DNA from: Roseiarcus sp963842835
Lineage (GTDB): Bacteria; Pseudomonadota; Alphaproteobacteria; Rhizobiales; Beijerinckiaceae
Direction of reading: 5' to 3'
DNA: 64,000 nt
Assembly: GCA_963842835.1 (NCBI GenBank)
Contig: CAWJIB010000006.1
Location: 186,001-250,000, forward strand
Shown: in pieces, positions 1-8,395 of the stretch
Layout: each line of letters starts with the position of its first letter
Numbering within the stretch: the stretch's first letter is position 1
Translations under genes and position numbers: made by a program
Notes under the pieces: generated by a model
Database searches by the model: none
The model's input: the letters and a program-made list of their open reading frames with translations, nothing else
Told to the model about the DNA's origin: nothing

Positions 1-494
1 AGCGCTTCGAGGCCTTCCGCGCCCGAAAACGTCGCCGAGGACGGGTGATAGGCGCCGCCGAGAAGGATCATCCGAACGCTGCTCTTACGGCTGATGATCT
101 GCGCGATATTGAGGGAATAGCAAACAACCGTGATATTCGAGTTCGGCGCAATGAGATTGGCCAGAAACGGCATGCTCGTTCCGCAATCGATGAAGATTGT
201 GTCGCGCTCGGCGATCAGGCTCGCGGCCTTGGCGCATGCGGCGGCCTTGGCCGCGGAGAATTTGTCCTGTTCCCGATCGATGAGATAGCCGGTGTTGGCG
301 CCAAAATCTCCGGCTCGCAGAATATGCCCGCCGAAATACGCGAATTGGTTCGCGTTCGCGGCGATGTCTCGACGCACCGTCATCTCCGACACGTTGAGCA
401 GTGCGGCCGCATCCCGCAGGCGCACGACGCCCTGTTCGGCAAGAGCTTTCGCCAGCAAGTTGAGTCGCTCCGATCGAAGCGGCGAAATGGACAT
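1..494 (-). CDS. DeoR-family transcriptional regulator (C-terminus cut by window edge)
   Basis: An open frame starts at an ATG at 494 on the minus strand and runs off the window at base 1, giving about 164 codons with no stop. The first 60 residues carry a DeoR-type winged helix: SERLNLLAKAL near the start, then a recognition helix with SEMTVRRDI. After it comes the start of the sugar-phosphate sensor domain, with FIDCGTSMPFLA near residue 105 and a MILLGG motif. DeoR repressors usually control sugar catabolism genes and sense a phosphorylated sugar. The gene is divergent from the ribokinase-like gene, so it probably controls that kinase. Family call is firm; the ligand is unknown. Confidence 0.88.
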   Translation of the reverse strand, partial: MSISPLRSERLNLLAKALAEQGVVRLRDAAALLNVSEMTVRRDIAANANQFAYFGGHILRAGDFGANTGYLIDREQDKFSAAKAAACAKAASLIAERDTIFIDCGTSMPFLANLIAPNSNITVVCYSLNIAQIISRKSSVRMILLGGAYHPSSATFSGAEGLEA

Positions 495-777
495 CGATGG
501 GTGGCCTATCCGGGATCTGTGCAAAAGTTCGACGCGTGTGAAGTCGTACAACGATCTGTAATTATTGTGGAGGGAGCCAGCGAGCAAATGTCCGACTGTT
601 AGGAAATGCGAAGGCGACGCCGCGCAATTGCGGTTATTCAGGGCCTCGGCGCCCCGCCGGCGGGAACAGGCCTCAGCGCGCCGATCCTGCCGAAGCGGCT
701 TTGCCCAAGGCCGCGAAAGTCATATGTGTCGCTCGGCGCGCGGCGTCCGCCGCCAGGGCAATCGAAGGCGATGCGCA

Positions 778-1728
778 ATGACGATCACCCGGAAACCACG
801 CGTCGCCGTCATCGGCAGCAACATGATCGATCTCGTGACCTACGTGAACCGCATGCCGGTTCGCGGCGAGACGGTCGAGGCGCCAAGCTTCGAGATGGGC
901 CACGGCGGCAAGGGCGCCAATCAGGCGGTCGCCGCCGCCAAGCTCGGCGCCTCCGTGCTGATGGTGACGAAAGTCGGCGACGACATGTTCGCCGACATGA
1001 CGATCAAGAACCTCGCCGGCTTCGGCGTCGACACGACCTACGTCGAGCGCGTCAAAGGCCGCTCCAGCGGCGTCGCGCCGATCATGGTCGAACCGTCGGG
1101 CGAGAATTCCATCCTGATCGTCAAGGGCGCCAACGCGGACCTGTCGCCCGCCGACGTCGAGCGCGCGGCGGAGGACCTGAAAGCCTGCGACCTGATTCTG
1201 CTGCAACTCGAGGCGCCGCTCGAAACGGTCTATGCGGCGATCGCCTTCGGCAAGCGCCACGGCGTGAAGACTGTGCTCAATCCGGCGCCGGCGACCCCGG
1301 AACTCGATCGGGAGAGGATACGCCCCGCGAGCTTTTTCGTCCCCAATGAAACCGAACTCGCCATCCTCACGGGGATGCCCGTCGGCACGCAAGACGAGAT
1401 CGCCGCGGCGGCGCGCAGCCTGACGGCCGAGGGAATCGGCGCCGTCATCGTGACCATGGGCTCGCGCGGCGCGCTTTTGGCGACGCCGACGCAAATCCGC
1501 CGCATCGCGCCGATCCCCGTCACGCCCGTCGATACGACCGGCGCCGGCGACGCCTTCGTCGGCAGCTTCGCGCGCTATTTCGCCGCCGGCTTCGCTCTGG
1601 AGGCGGCGCTCGACAAGGCGGCCCGCTACGCCGCCAATTCCGTCACGCGGCGCGGCACGCAGAAGGCCTACGCGACAGAGGCCGAATTCGCCGCGTTTTG
1701 CGCGAGCCTCGCGAAGACGCCGGCGTGA
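778..1728 (+). CDS. rbsK: Ribokinase (PfkB family)
   Basis: This 316-residue protein is a PfkB-family sugar kinase, most like ribokinase, which converts ribose to ribose 5-phosphate in the cytoplasm. The N-terminal signature GHGGKGANQAVAAAKLG is the ribokinase substrate and hinge region. The C-terminal signature DTTGAGDAFVGSFA near residue 248 holds the catalytic Asp and the anion hole. FVPNETE is also typical. I chose the ATG at 778 because family homology begins there; an AAGG lies about nine bases upstream. A DeoR-type repressor is divergent upstream. No ribose transporter is visible, so the true substrate could be another pentose or a nucleoside-derived sugar. Confidence 0.9.
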   Translation: MTITRKPRVAVIGSNMIDLVTYVNRMPVRGETVEAPSFEMGHGGKGANQAVAAAKLGASVLMVTKVGDDMFADMTIKNLAGFGVDTTYVERVKGRSSGVAPIMVEPSGENSILIVKGANADLSPADVERAAEDLKACDLILLQLEAPLETVYAAIAFGKRHGVKTVLNPAPATPELDRERIRPASFFVPNETELAILTGMPVGTQDEIAAAARSLTAEGIGAVIVTMGSRGALLATPTQIRRIAPIPVTPVDTTGAGDAFVGSFARYFAAGFALEAALDKAARYAANSVTRRGTQKAYATEAEFAAFCASLAKTPA

Positions 1729-1796
1729 TATTGCGGCGAGGGCGCCTCGGCCGGCCCGTCGAGCGAGGGCGGGCTCGGACTTCCGGGGGGCTACCG

Positions 1797-3311
1797 CTAT
1801 GAGGCCGCTCGGAGCGCGCGCGCCGCCGGCTTTTTCGGCGGCTCGCGGACGGCATACTTCGCGATCGACCCAATTTCAAAGCGTCCGATCAGGCGGCCCA
1901 ACTCGTCCGTCTGCTCGACCAGCGACCGGGCCGCCGACGTCGTCTCCTCCGCCATTGCGGCGTTCTGCTGGGTGGCCTGATCCATTTGGCTCACCGCGGC
2001 GTCGACTTGTTGCAAGCCGGTCGTCTGCTCCTGGGCGCTGGCGGCGATGTCGGACATCACGTTGTTGATTTCGACGACCTGCGCGACGATCCGCTCCAAC
2101 GCCTGGCCGGTCTGGGCCACCAGATCCACGCCGAGATCGATTTGCGCCGTCGAAGAGGAAATGAGCCCTTTGATTTCCCTTGCGGCCTCGGCCGAACGTT
2201 GGGCGAGCGCGCGCACTTCGGAGGCGACTACTGCGAAGCCCCGGCCCGCTTCGCCGGCGCGCGCGGCCTCGACCCCGGCGTTCAAGGCCAGGAGATTGGT
2301 CTGGAAGGCGATTTCGTCGATCACGCCGATGATCTGGACGATTTGTTTCGACGATTTTTCAATGCCGCCCATGGCGTCTATGGCATGGCGCACGACTTCA
2401 CCGCTTTTTTCGGCGTCCACCTTGGCGGTCGAGACGACTTGCCGCGCATGTTTGACGACCTCGGCCGTCTTCTTGACCGTTCCGACGATCTGTTCGACCG
2501 CCGCCGTCGTCTTTTCGAGACTGGCGGCCTGTTCGTGCGTTCGCTTCGATAGATCGGAAGTCGCCGCGGAGATGTCTTCGGTTCCCGATCGGATGTGCAA
2601 CGCGGCCGCGACGATCGTCGCCAGCGTATTCTGCAAAGCGTCGACCGCGTCGTTGAGGTCCACCCGCAACTGGTCGGCGTCCTCGTGCAGGCGCGTCTCG
2701 ACGCGGGAGACGAGGTTGCCGCGCGCCAGTTGCGCGAGGCCGGCGCCCAGAGCGGCGCGGACGGTTTCGAGACGGTTGGCCTGTTCTCCGCGCTCGACGG
2801 CCACGGCCATCTCCGCCAATTTCTGTGACGTCATGTCCTGAAGCGTCTCGACCACGGCGACGACGGAGCCGTCCGCATCGCGAATGGGGCCCGCGTCGAT
2901 CGCGAGATATACGCGCGCGCCCCGCGGCAAATCGCACCAGTTTTCAGCCCTGAGCCGTCCGCTTTCGCTGTCGCCTTGGCCTTGCGCGGCGTAGAGCGAG
3001 CCGACCTTCGCTCTGCCGCCCTCGAGCGCGAGATCGGCGAGGCAAGGGCGCGCCGCCGTGTAGAATCCCTTCCAATGATCCTTTGTGCCGATGACCTTCG
3101 AGGCTGCGAGCCCCGTCAAGCGCTCGCACGCCTCGTTCCAGACGACGACGCGACCCTCGCGGTCGAGCACGAACAGCGCTACGACCATTTGTTCGATGAA
3201 GCGAGCTGCGGATTCGCGCACGTCGATCGTCTTCGCGGCCTTTCCCGGCCGGTCGAGGGACGGCGCGTTCGCGAGCGAGGCGATCGTTCGCCAGAAGCGC
3301 ACAAGAAACAT
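1797..3311 (-). CDS. Soluble methyl-accepting chemotaxis protein with PAS domain
   Basis: About 504 residues with no membrane span or signal peptide. A PAS-like sensor lies near residues 35-160 (ALFVLDREGRVVVWNEACERL), followed by a HAMP-like linker (LARGNLVSRVETRL) and a long coiled-coil MA signalling domain. The hairpin tip EIAFQTNLLALNAGVEAARAG is the CheA/CheW contact site and is nearly invariant in the family. It should signal to a chemotaxis kinase from the cytoplasm. I prefer the ATG at 3311, preceded by GAGGG, over an upstream TTG at 3329. No che genes are nearby, so it is an orphan receptor. The PAS ligand is unknown. Confidence 0.92.
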   Translation of the reverse strand: MFLVRFWRTIASLANAPSLDRPGKAAKTIDVRESAARFIEQMVVALFVLDREGRVVVWNEACERLTGLAASKVIGTKDHWKGFYTAARPCLADLALEGGRAKVGSLYAAQGQGDSESGRLRAENWCDLPRGARVYLAIDAGPIRDADGSVVAVVETLQDMTSQKLAEMAVAVERGEQANRLETVRAALGAGLAQLARGNLVSRVETRLHEDADQLRVDLNDAVDALQNTLATIVAAALHIRSGTEDISAATSDLSKRTHEQAASLEKTTAAVEQIVGTVKKTAEVVKHARQVVSTAKVDAEKSGEVVRHAIDAMGGIEKSSKQIVQIIGVIDEIAFQTNLLALNAGVEAARAGEAGRGFAVVASEVRALAQRSAEAAREIKGLISSSTAQIDLGVDLVAQTGQALERIVAQVVEINNVMSDIAASAQEQTTGLQQVDAAVSQMDQATQQNAAMAEETTSAARSLVEQTDELGRLIGRFEIGSIAKYAVREPPKKPAARALRAAS

Positions 3312-3833
3312 TTCCCAGCCCTCATCCAAAACATCCTCAGGCCGATCCGTCCCGATATCGAGCGCAGAAACCGTTTCGTCCCGGCCTTATTGATAGTGAC
3401 GCGATCCAACAGAACGCTAGGCGACTGCTCCGGACGACCTGCGCGTTCGAACTGCGATTTGGGCGACGTCGCCGGAGGCGCCGCCTCCGCTTCGGCGACG
3501 AAGCAAATCGGGCTGAGGTCTAACCGCCCTTCTCGCGTCGCGGTCGGGTCGCCCTTTTCAGGGCGATTTCAGCGATATTAAACGGACCTTGCTCCAGGCT
3601 GGCGCATCCAGCGGCCTTTAGCGCTCTTGAACCTGGCGGAGGCGGCGCCGCGGGGATCGCAGCTTATGGCGGAGAGCGTCCTGTTTCGAGATCGTCGACT
3701 CGCTTGCCGCTGGCGCGAGAGGATTCGGCGTCCCGTAAGCCACGCCTGAGGCCAGTCGATCGGCGGCCAAATCCCGCGGGGAAAGCCGAACTCGCTGTTC
3801 GGGATCCGCCCAAAGGCGCAAACGGAGGATCGC
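3312..3833. other. Intergenic stretch upstream of mcp and the small membrane ORF
   Basis: I see no convincing protein gene here. Reading frames on both strands have arginine-rich composition typical of non-coding GC-rich DNA. Near 3550-3568 there is a short palindrome (TCGCCCT / AGGGCGA) that may be a weak hairpin. The promoter of the chemotaxis receptor should lie in the left part. Confidence 0.4.
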
Positions 3834-3926
3834 ATGGAACGCACGTCGCCCAGCAACGCTTCCAGCGTCTTGTTCATCCTCGTTTTCTTCGCCGCCTTCG
3901 CGTTGGTGATGCTCCGCTTCTCCTGA
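3834..3926 (+). CDS. Small single-span membrane peptide (30 aa)
   Basis: A 30-residue frame with a strong ribosome-binding site (GGAGG, six bases before the ATG). The N-terminus is polar (MERTSPSNASS), and then comes one hydrophobic segment of about 17 residues (VLFILVFFAAFALVML) ending in RFS. The layout fits a small inner-membrane protein. It belongs to no family I recognise. It lies alone between the chemotaxis receptor and a hypothetical gene read towards it. The good Shine-Dalgarno and the clean span support it; the short length leaves doubt. Confidence 0.5.
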   Translation: MERTSPSNASSVLFILVFFAAFALVMLRFS

Positions 3927-3956
3927 GGTATGGAGCGCCATCCGAAAGGGCGCCGG

Positions 3957-4493
3957 TCAAGCCCGTCCCGGGACGAGATCGACCTCCTCGAGATAGGCCA
4001 GGAACAACACGTAATTTTCGGCGAGGCTTTCGACGATCTCGGCGAGATCGTCGAGGGTGTATTCGATTTGGTCTTTGTTGTCCTCGATATAGATCCCCGA
4101 CGTAGCGGGGTCGCCCCGCGAAGGCTTGACGCTCGGGGGGATGCGGAGGATCCAGTTCGGTTGCACGCCGGTCGCGGACACGCCGGGCTTCCACGCGGAA
4201 TGGGCGATGTTGTCGCGCAGCGGCGTCAAATTATCGGGAATGACGAGATGGCCGCGAATGCGGTCGAATTGATCCAATGGAACCGACCGGTGACGAAGCA
4301 GATCTAGCAGAACTTGCCGCTTGGCCGCGAAGTCGAGGCGACGGGTCAGCAAGATGACGGCGGCGGAGTCGGAACCGGCGACCGTGGCCATGACATCTTG
4401 CATGAGCAATTCGTAGCGCGCGAACCATTGCACGATGGTTCCGAAGAGCTGCAAATGCCGCGGGGTGAGGCAGTCCAAAATCGCATGGTCCAT
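3957..4493 (-). CDS. Conserved hypothetical protein (HEPN-like helical)
   Basis: A 178-residue soluble protein that I do not recognise by name. It looks mostly helical: residues 15-60 read as an amphipathic helical bundle, and LRDNIAHSAW near residue 95 resembles the RxxxxH/NxxAH stretch of HEPN-like or HI0074-like proteins. The C-terminus is acidic (EDNKDQIEYTLDDLAEIVESL). Regular codon use and protein-like composition argue for a real gene. The function is unknown, and the HEPN comparison is only an impression. Confidence 0.65.
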   Translation of the reverse strand: MDHAILDCLTPRHLQLFGTIVQWFARYELLMQDVMATVAGSDSAAVILLTRRLDFAAKRQVLLDLLRHRSVPLDQFDRIRGHLVIPDNLTPLRDNIAHSAWKPGVSATGVQPNWILRIPPSVKPSRGDPATSGIYIEDNKDQIEYTLDDLAEIVESLAENYVLFLAYLEEVDLVPGRA

Positions 4494-4726
4494 TCGTAGG
4501 TCCGCCCATCGCTACGCTCGCTCGAGGATGTCTCGAGTCGCAGCCGTCGGTTCTTTTATTGCACGGGCTCGGACCCGTCACGCATTGAGGCGGGTTGGCG
4601 CCCTCGCGGGGCGCGAGGAACGAAGGGCTCGAAGCGCCGAGGCGTTGCTGCATTGCGGCAAAAAGCATTGCCGTTTTGCGCGGTTTATGGCATGAGCGCG
4701 CGGCGAAACAATCCTCAAGGGAAGCA

Positions 4727-5143
4727 ATGTCGTTTCTGAACAGCAATAATTTCCACGATCGTCAGGCCGCCGCCGCGAAGGCGCGCAAGGCCCTAGCCGA
4801 GAAATTCCTTTCCCGCCCGAAATACGATCCCAACGATCCGGCCGTCATCGAACGCGAGGCCAAGCGCCGCGCCATTCTTGAAGCGCGCGCCGAGCGTGAG
4901 GCCGAGAAGCTGAAGCGCAAGGCCGAGGCCGAGGCCGCCGAAGCCGCGCGCCGCGCCGCCGAGGAAGCGACGCGCCAGGAGGCGCTACGCTTGGAAGCTC
5001 TGGCTCGCGAAGCCGCCGAAGCGGCTCGCCGCGAGGAGGAAGCCAGGCTCGAATACGAGCGCAAGCTCGATCGCGACGCCCGCTACGCCGCGCGCAAGGA
5101 GCGCAAGAAGAAGGCCAAGAGCGCGATCGAGCGCTACCGCTGA
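4727..5143 (+). CDS. DUF6481-like, alanine/arginine/glutamate-rich coiled-coil protein
   Basis: A 138-residue, highly charged protein. The N-terminus, FHDRQAAAAKARKALAEKF followed by a DPNDPAV segment, matches my recollection of the DUF6481 family of alphaproteobacteria. The rest is a long predicted helix rich in Ala, Glu, Arg and Lys, ending in a basic KERKKKAKS tail. There is no signal peptide. AAGGGA precedes the ATG. These proteins have no assigned function; the basic tail might bind nucleic acid, which is a guess. It lies about 80 bp upstream of homoserine dehydrogenase on the same strand. Confidence 0.75.
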   Translation: MSFLNSNNFHDRQAAAAKARKALAEKFLSRPKYDPNDPAVIEREAKRRAILEARAEREAEKLKRKAEAEAAEAARRAAEEATRQEALRLEALAREAAEAARREEEARLEYERKLDRDARYAARKERKKKAKSAIERYR

Positions 5144-5224
5144 CGCCGCGATTGATCGGCGCCCGCAAGTCGGGCAAGAAGGCTATGGCCGGCGAACTCG
5201 GCTTTCTCGGTGGGGCGCGATCGA

Positions 5225-6526
5225 ATGGCGAAACCTCTGCGTCTCGGCGTGGCCGGCCTCGGCAGTGTGGGGTCCGCGCTCGTCAGGCTCTTGGGGCGCC
5301 GGCGCGCTGATCTGGCCGCGCGGACCGGCTGTGAAATCACGGTCGTCGGGGTCAGCGCCCGCAGCCGGCGCGATCGCGGCCTCGATCTCGGCGGCGCCGC
5401 TTTCTACGACGAGCCGACGTCCCTCGCGACGTCCGGGAATATCGACGTTTTCGTCGAGTTGATCGGCGGCGCCGAAGGCCCGGCCTATGAGGCGGCGAAG
5501 GCCGCTCTCGCGCGTGGCGTGCCGCTCGTCACCGCCAATAAGGCGATGATCGCGGCCCATGGCCTCGAACTCGCGCGGCTCGCCGAAGCCAAAGGCGCGC
5601 GGCTGGCGTTCGAAGCCGCGGTCGGCGGCGGCATTCCTATCGTCAAGACGCTGCGCGAAGGCATGGCCGGCAACGCCATTCGCCGCGTCTCCGGCATCCT
5701 GAACGGCACCTGCAACTATATTCTCTCGCGCATGGAGACCGACGGGCTGCCCTTCGACGTATGCCTCGCCGATGCGCAAAGACTGGGGTACGCCGAGGCG
5801 GACCCGACCTTCGACATCGGCGGCTTCGATTCGGCCCACAAGCTCGCCATCCTCGCCTCGTTGGCCTTCGGCGCCAAGATCGACGCCGACGCGGTTTCGG
5901 TCGAGGGCATCCAGACCATCAGCCTCGCCGATCTCGCCGCGGCCGACGAACTGGGCTATCGCATCAAGCTCCTCGGCGTCGCCGAGCGCACGCAAAAAGG
6001 GGTCGAGCAACGCGTGCATCCGACCATGGTCGCCAAATCCGAGCCGCTCGCGCAGACCATGGGGGTTCTCAATGCGGTGACCATCGACGGCGACGCGGTC
6101 GGCGCGCTGACGCTGGTGGGGGCGGGCGCCGGCGGCGACGCGACGGCCTCCGCCGTCGCCGCGGACATCGCCGACATCGCGCGCGGCGATCGCGGGCCGG
6201 CGTTCGGCCGCCCGGTTGACGCGCTGGAGGACGCCGAACGCGTGCCCATGCAGCGCCACGAAGGCGGATATTACGTGCGTCTGGCCGTGGTCGATCGGCC
6301 CGGCTCGATGGCGACGATCGCCACGCGCATGGGCGAGCGCAAGATTTCGCTCGAAGCGATCATGCAAAAACGCCCCGCCAAGGGCGCCCCGTTGACCGAC
6401 ATCGCGCCCGTCGTGCTGATCACCCACGCGACGACGGAAACATCGATCCGAGAGGCCCTCGCCCTGGCCGTCGCCGACGGGGTGGTGAAGGAAAAGCCGC
6501 AGGTCATCCGTATCGAGCGCGCCTAA
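5225..6526 (+). CDS. hom: Homoserine dehydrogenase
   Basis: 433 residues. It reduces aspartate semialdehyde to homoserine with NAD(P)H, the branch point to threonine and methionine. A Rossmann motif GVAGLGSVGSALV opens the protein. LVTANKAMIA and GILNGTCNYILSRM are the central family signatures, and EADPTFDIGGFDSAHKLAILA carries substrate and metal contacts. A C-terminal ACT domain (about residues 350-425, RLAVVDRPGSMATIA) suggests threonine feedback. An in-frame GTG lies 15 bases upstream, but the ATG at 5225 fits the family. The stop overlaps the end of copD on the other strand by four bases. Confidence 0.95.
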   Translation: MAKPLRLGVAGLGSVGSALVRLLGRRRADLAARTGCEITVVGVSARSRRDRGLDLGGAAFYDEPTSLATSGNIDVFVELIGGAEGPAYEAAKAALARGVPLVTANKAMIAAHGLELARLAEAKGARLAFEAAVGGGIPIVKTLREGMAGNAIRRVSGILNGTCNYILSRMETDGLPFDVCLADAQRLGYAEADPTFDIGGFDSAHKLAILASLAFGAKIDADAVSVEGIQTISLADLAAADELGYRIKLLGVAERTQKGVEQRVHPTMVAKSEPLAQTMGVLNAVTIDGDAVGALTLVGAGAGGDATASAVAADIADIARGDRGPAFGRPVDALEDAERVPMQRHEGGYYVRLAVVDRPGSMATIATRMGERKISLEAIMQKRPAKGAPLTDIAPVVLITHATTETSIREALALAVADGVVKEKPQVIRIERA

Positions 6527-7398
6527 AACGGATCGAGCAGGCCGAAGACGCTCACCAGCGCGACGACGGCCGCGCCAAGGGCGACTTCGGCGAGGCTGGT
6601 TCTCATCAAAATCCCCAGCGCGGGCGCGTCCGGCTTGAGGCGCGGCGCGAGGACGTAGCGGTTGAGCAGCGCGATCGAGATCATCGTCGCCACGAGCGCG
6701 ATCTTCATGGCGAGCAGCGCGCGGTACGGTGTCGTCGCCGGAAGCGGCGCCGCGCCGCTCGTGAGAGCGACGTTGACGGTGCCGGTCAGCACGGCAAGCG
6801 CGACGTCGAACTGGCCCCAGAAGGAAAACCGCCGCATCGCGCTCACCGCTTGACCGCGCAGCGTGGCGTCGCGATAGGCCCTCAGGCATAGCGCGAAAAG
6901 CGGAAGGCCGCCGAGCCAGGCTCCGGTCGCGAGAAGGTGCAGCGCGTGATTGGCGCGATGGAGCGCGCCGACCGCGCCGGCCTGCATCGAGGCGTGGCCG
7001 ACAAGACAGAGGCTCGCCAGAAGCAGCCCGGAGAGGGCGAGGGTGACGCTCGAGGGCCCCTGTCGCCTCAACGCCAGCGCGACGACCAGCGCGAGCGCGA
7101 CGACGAGCCGCCCTTGCCAGACAACGCCGAACGCGGTGTCCATGAGGACTCCTTGGACGACGTCGGCGTCGACCAAGCCGCTCCACGAATCCGCCATGGA
7201 CGCGGCCTCGAGCGCGAGCCAGACGAGGGCGCTGAGCGCGGCGACGGGGATCGCGATCGCCGCGATCCGCCGCGCAGCGGGAGCGAGGGCGCGCGCAAGA
7301 TCAGGTGGGGCGAGCAGCCGGACATAGAAGCTCGCGCCGAACAGAGCCATCGCCGACAGGAAGTGCGCGAAGCGGCATAGCGCGAGCGCGCTTTCCAT
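6523..7398 (-). CDS. copD: Copper resistance/uptake membrane protein CopD
   Basis: 291 residues with about eight hydrophobic segments. Family marks include the N-terminal RFAHFLSAMALFGASFY, a central HASMQAG followed by HRANHALHLLATGAWLGGL, and the histidines in those stretches that probably bind copper in the membrane. CopD works with periplasmic CopC to move copper across the inner membrane. It is the last gene of a five-gene copper operon on this strand. Its 3' end overlaps that of homoserine dehydrogenase by four bases, so the two convergent genes share stop-codon DNA with no terminator between. Confidence 0.92.
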   Translation of the reverse strand: MESALALCRFAHFLSAMALFGASFYVRLLAPPDLARALAPAARRIAAIAIPVAALSALVWLALEAASMADSWSGLVDADVVQGVLMDTAFGVVWQGRLVVALALVVALALRRQGPSSVTLALSGLLLASLCLVGHASMQAGAVGALHRANHALHLLATGAWLGGLPLFALCLRAYRDATLRGQAVSAMRRFSFWGQFDVALAVLTGTVNVALTSGAAPLPATTPYRALLAMKIALVATMISIALLNRYVLAPRLKPDAPALGILMRTSLAEVALGAAVVALVSVFGLLDPF

Positions 7399-7459
7399 AA
7401 CTCCCCCTATTCGCCGTCCATGAAGACGCGAGAAAATGTGAGGGCGGCGCGAGCCGGCC

Positions 7460-7960
7460 TCACATCTTCATCCCCTTCATGTCCATGCTCTTCATGCCGC
7501 CAGCGGGGCCGGCCGCGCCGACCCCTTGGACCGCGAAATCGACCACGACGGCCCCCGCGTGTTCGAACGTCAAAGTCGCCTTGACGCTCTCGCCCTTGAC
7601 GAGCGGGCGCTTCAGGCCCGTGAACATGATGTGATAGCCGCTCGGCGCGAGCTTCACCGAGCCATGGGCGGGAATCTCGAGGCCGTCCTTCAGCTCGCGC
7701 ATTTTCATGACGCCGCCTTCCATGCTCATTTCATGGATTTCGACGCCGGCGAAATCGGCGGAGCCGCCGGTCAGCCGGTCCGGCGCGGCGCCGTCGTTGC
7801 GAATCTCGAGGTAGCCGGCGCCGACTTCGGCGCCTTTCGGCGTCGCGCGCGCCCAGGGTTTTTCGATCGTCAGATCGCCCGCCTTGATTTCCTGGGCGAG
7901 GGCGGGGGCCGCGCTCAAGCCGAGCGCGAGCGCCAGACAGATGGCATGGAAGCGGTTCAT
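7460..7960 (-). CDS. Periplasmic copper chaperone PCu(A)C (DUF461)
   Basis: 166 residues with a signal peptide (about residues 1-22, ending ALAQ). The PCu(A)C core is clear: KPWARATP, then AGYLEIRN, then the copper ligands H and M in VEIHEMSMEGGVMKMREL, and SGYHIMFTGLKRPLVKGE. The protein ends in a Met-rich tail (MKSMDMKGMKM), which may add a second copper site. It delivers Cu(I) to the CuA site of cytochrome oxidase or to other periplasmic cuproproteins. It lies between copC and copD, which supports a role in copper acquisition rather than simple detoxification. Confidence 0.93.
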   Translation of the reverse strand: MNRFHAICLALALGLSAAPALAQEIKAGDLTIEKPWARATPKGAEVGAGYLEIRNDGAAPDRLTGGSADFAGVEIHEMSMEGGVMKMRELKDGLEIPAHGSVKLAPSGYHIMFTGLKRPLVKGESVKATLTFEHAGAVVVDFAVQGVGAAGPAGGMKSMDMKGMKM

Positions 7961-8026
7961 ATATGGCTCCTTGAGCTTCGTTGCGAGGAAAGCTGCGCCT
8001 TCGCATGCGAAAGCGCGGCGGGTCGG

Positions 8027-8395
8027 TCAGGGCTTCACGGTGAAGCTGAAGCTGCCTTGGGTCTTATGGGTGTCGACTGAAACGGCGTGCCAGGTCACGG
8101 TGTAGACGCCCGGCGGCAACGTCTTGCCGACCTTTGCGATCAGCACGCTGTTGTCGGCGGGATCGAGGCTGGGCGGGCCGAGCGGCGCCGCCGCGCCGCC
8201 TTCCGAAGCCAGCGTGATGCCGGAAAAACGCGGCTCGACGCCCTCGCTGAACTTCAGACGGATTTCGGAAGGGGACGCGACCGTGCCCCCAACCGGGGGC
8301 GTGGCCTTTTCGAGCTGGGCATGCGCGTGGCCCGCCGTGGCGGCGAAAGCGAAAGCGAGCGCGGCGGCGATTTTGATGAGCGAATGGCGAATCAT
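8027..8395 (-). CDS. copC: Periplasmic copper-binding protein CopC
   Basis: 122 residues, secreted; the signal peptide ends about residue 26 (ATAGHAHA). The mature protein is a CopC beta sandwich starting with the usual HAQLEKATPPVGGTV, in which the N-terminal His after cleavage can form the Cu(II) site. Its C-terminus has YTVTWHAVSVDTHKTQGSFSF, where the second conserved His-Asp-His ligand set lies. Its ATG overlaps the stop of the upstream gene as ATGA, so translation is probably coupled. Together with CopD it should import copper. Confidence 0.94.
   Translation of the reverse strand: MIRHSLIKIAAALAFAFAATAGHAHAQLEKATPPVGGTVASPSEIRLKFSEGVEPRFSGITLASEGGAAAPLGPPSLDPADNSVLIAKVGKTLPPGVYTVTWHAVSVDTHKTQGSFSFTVKP

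Noticed and set aside
5183..7186. Very long minus-strand frame (667 codons) across hom and copD
   Set aside because: It is an antisense shadow produced by GC-rich codon bias, with Arg/Ala/Gly-rich composition and no domain.
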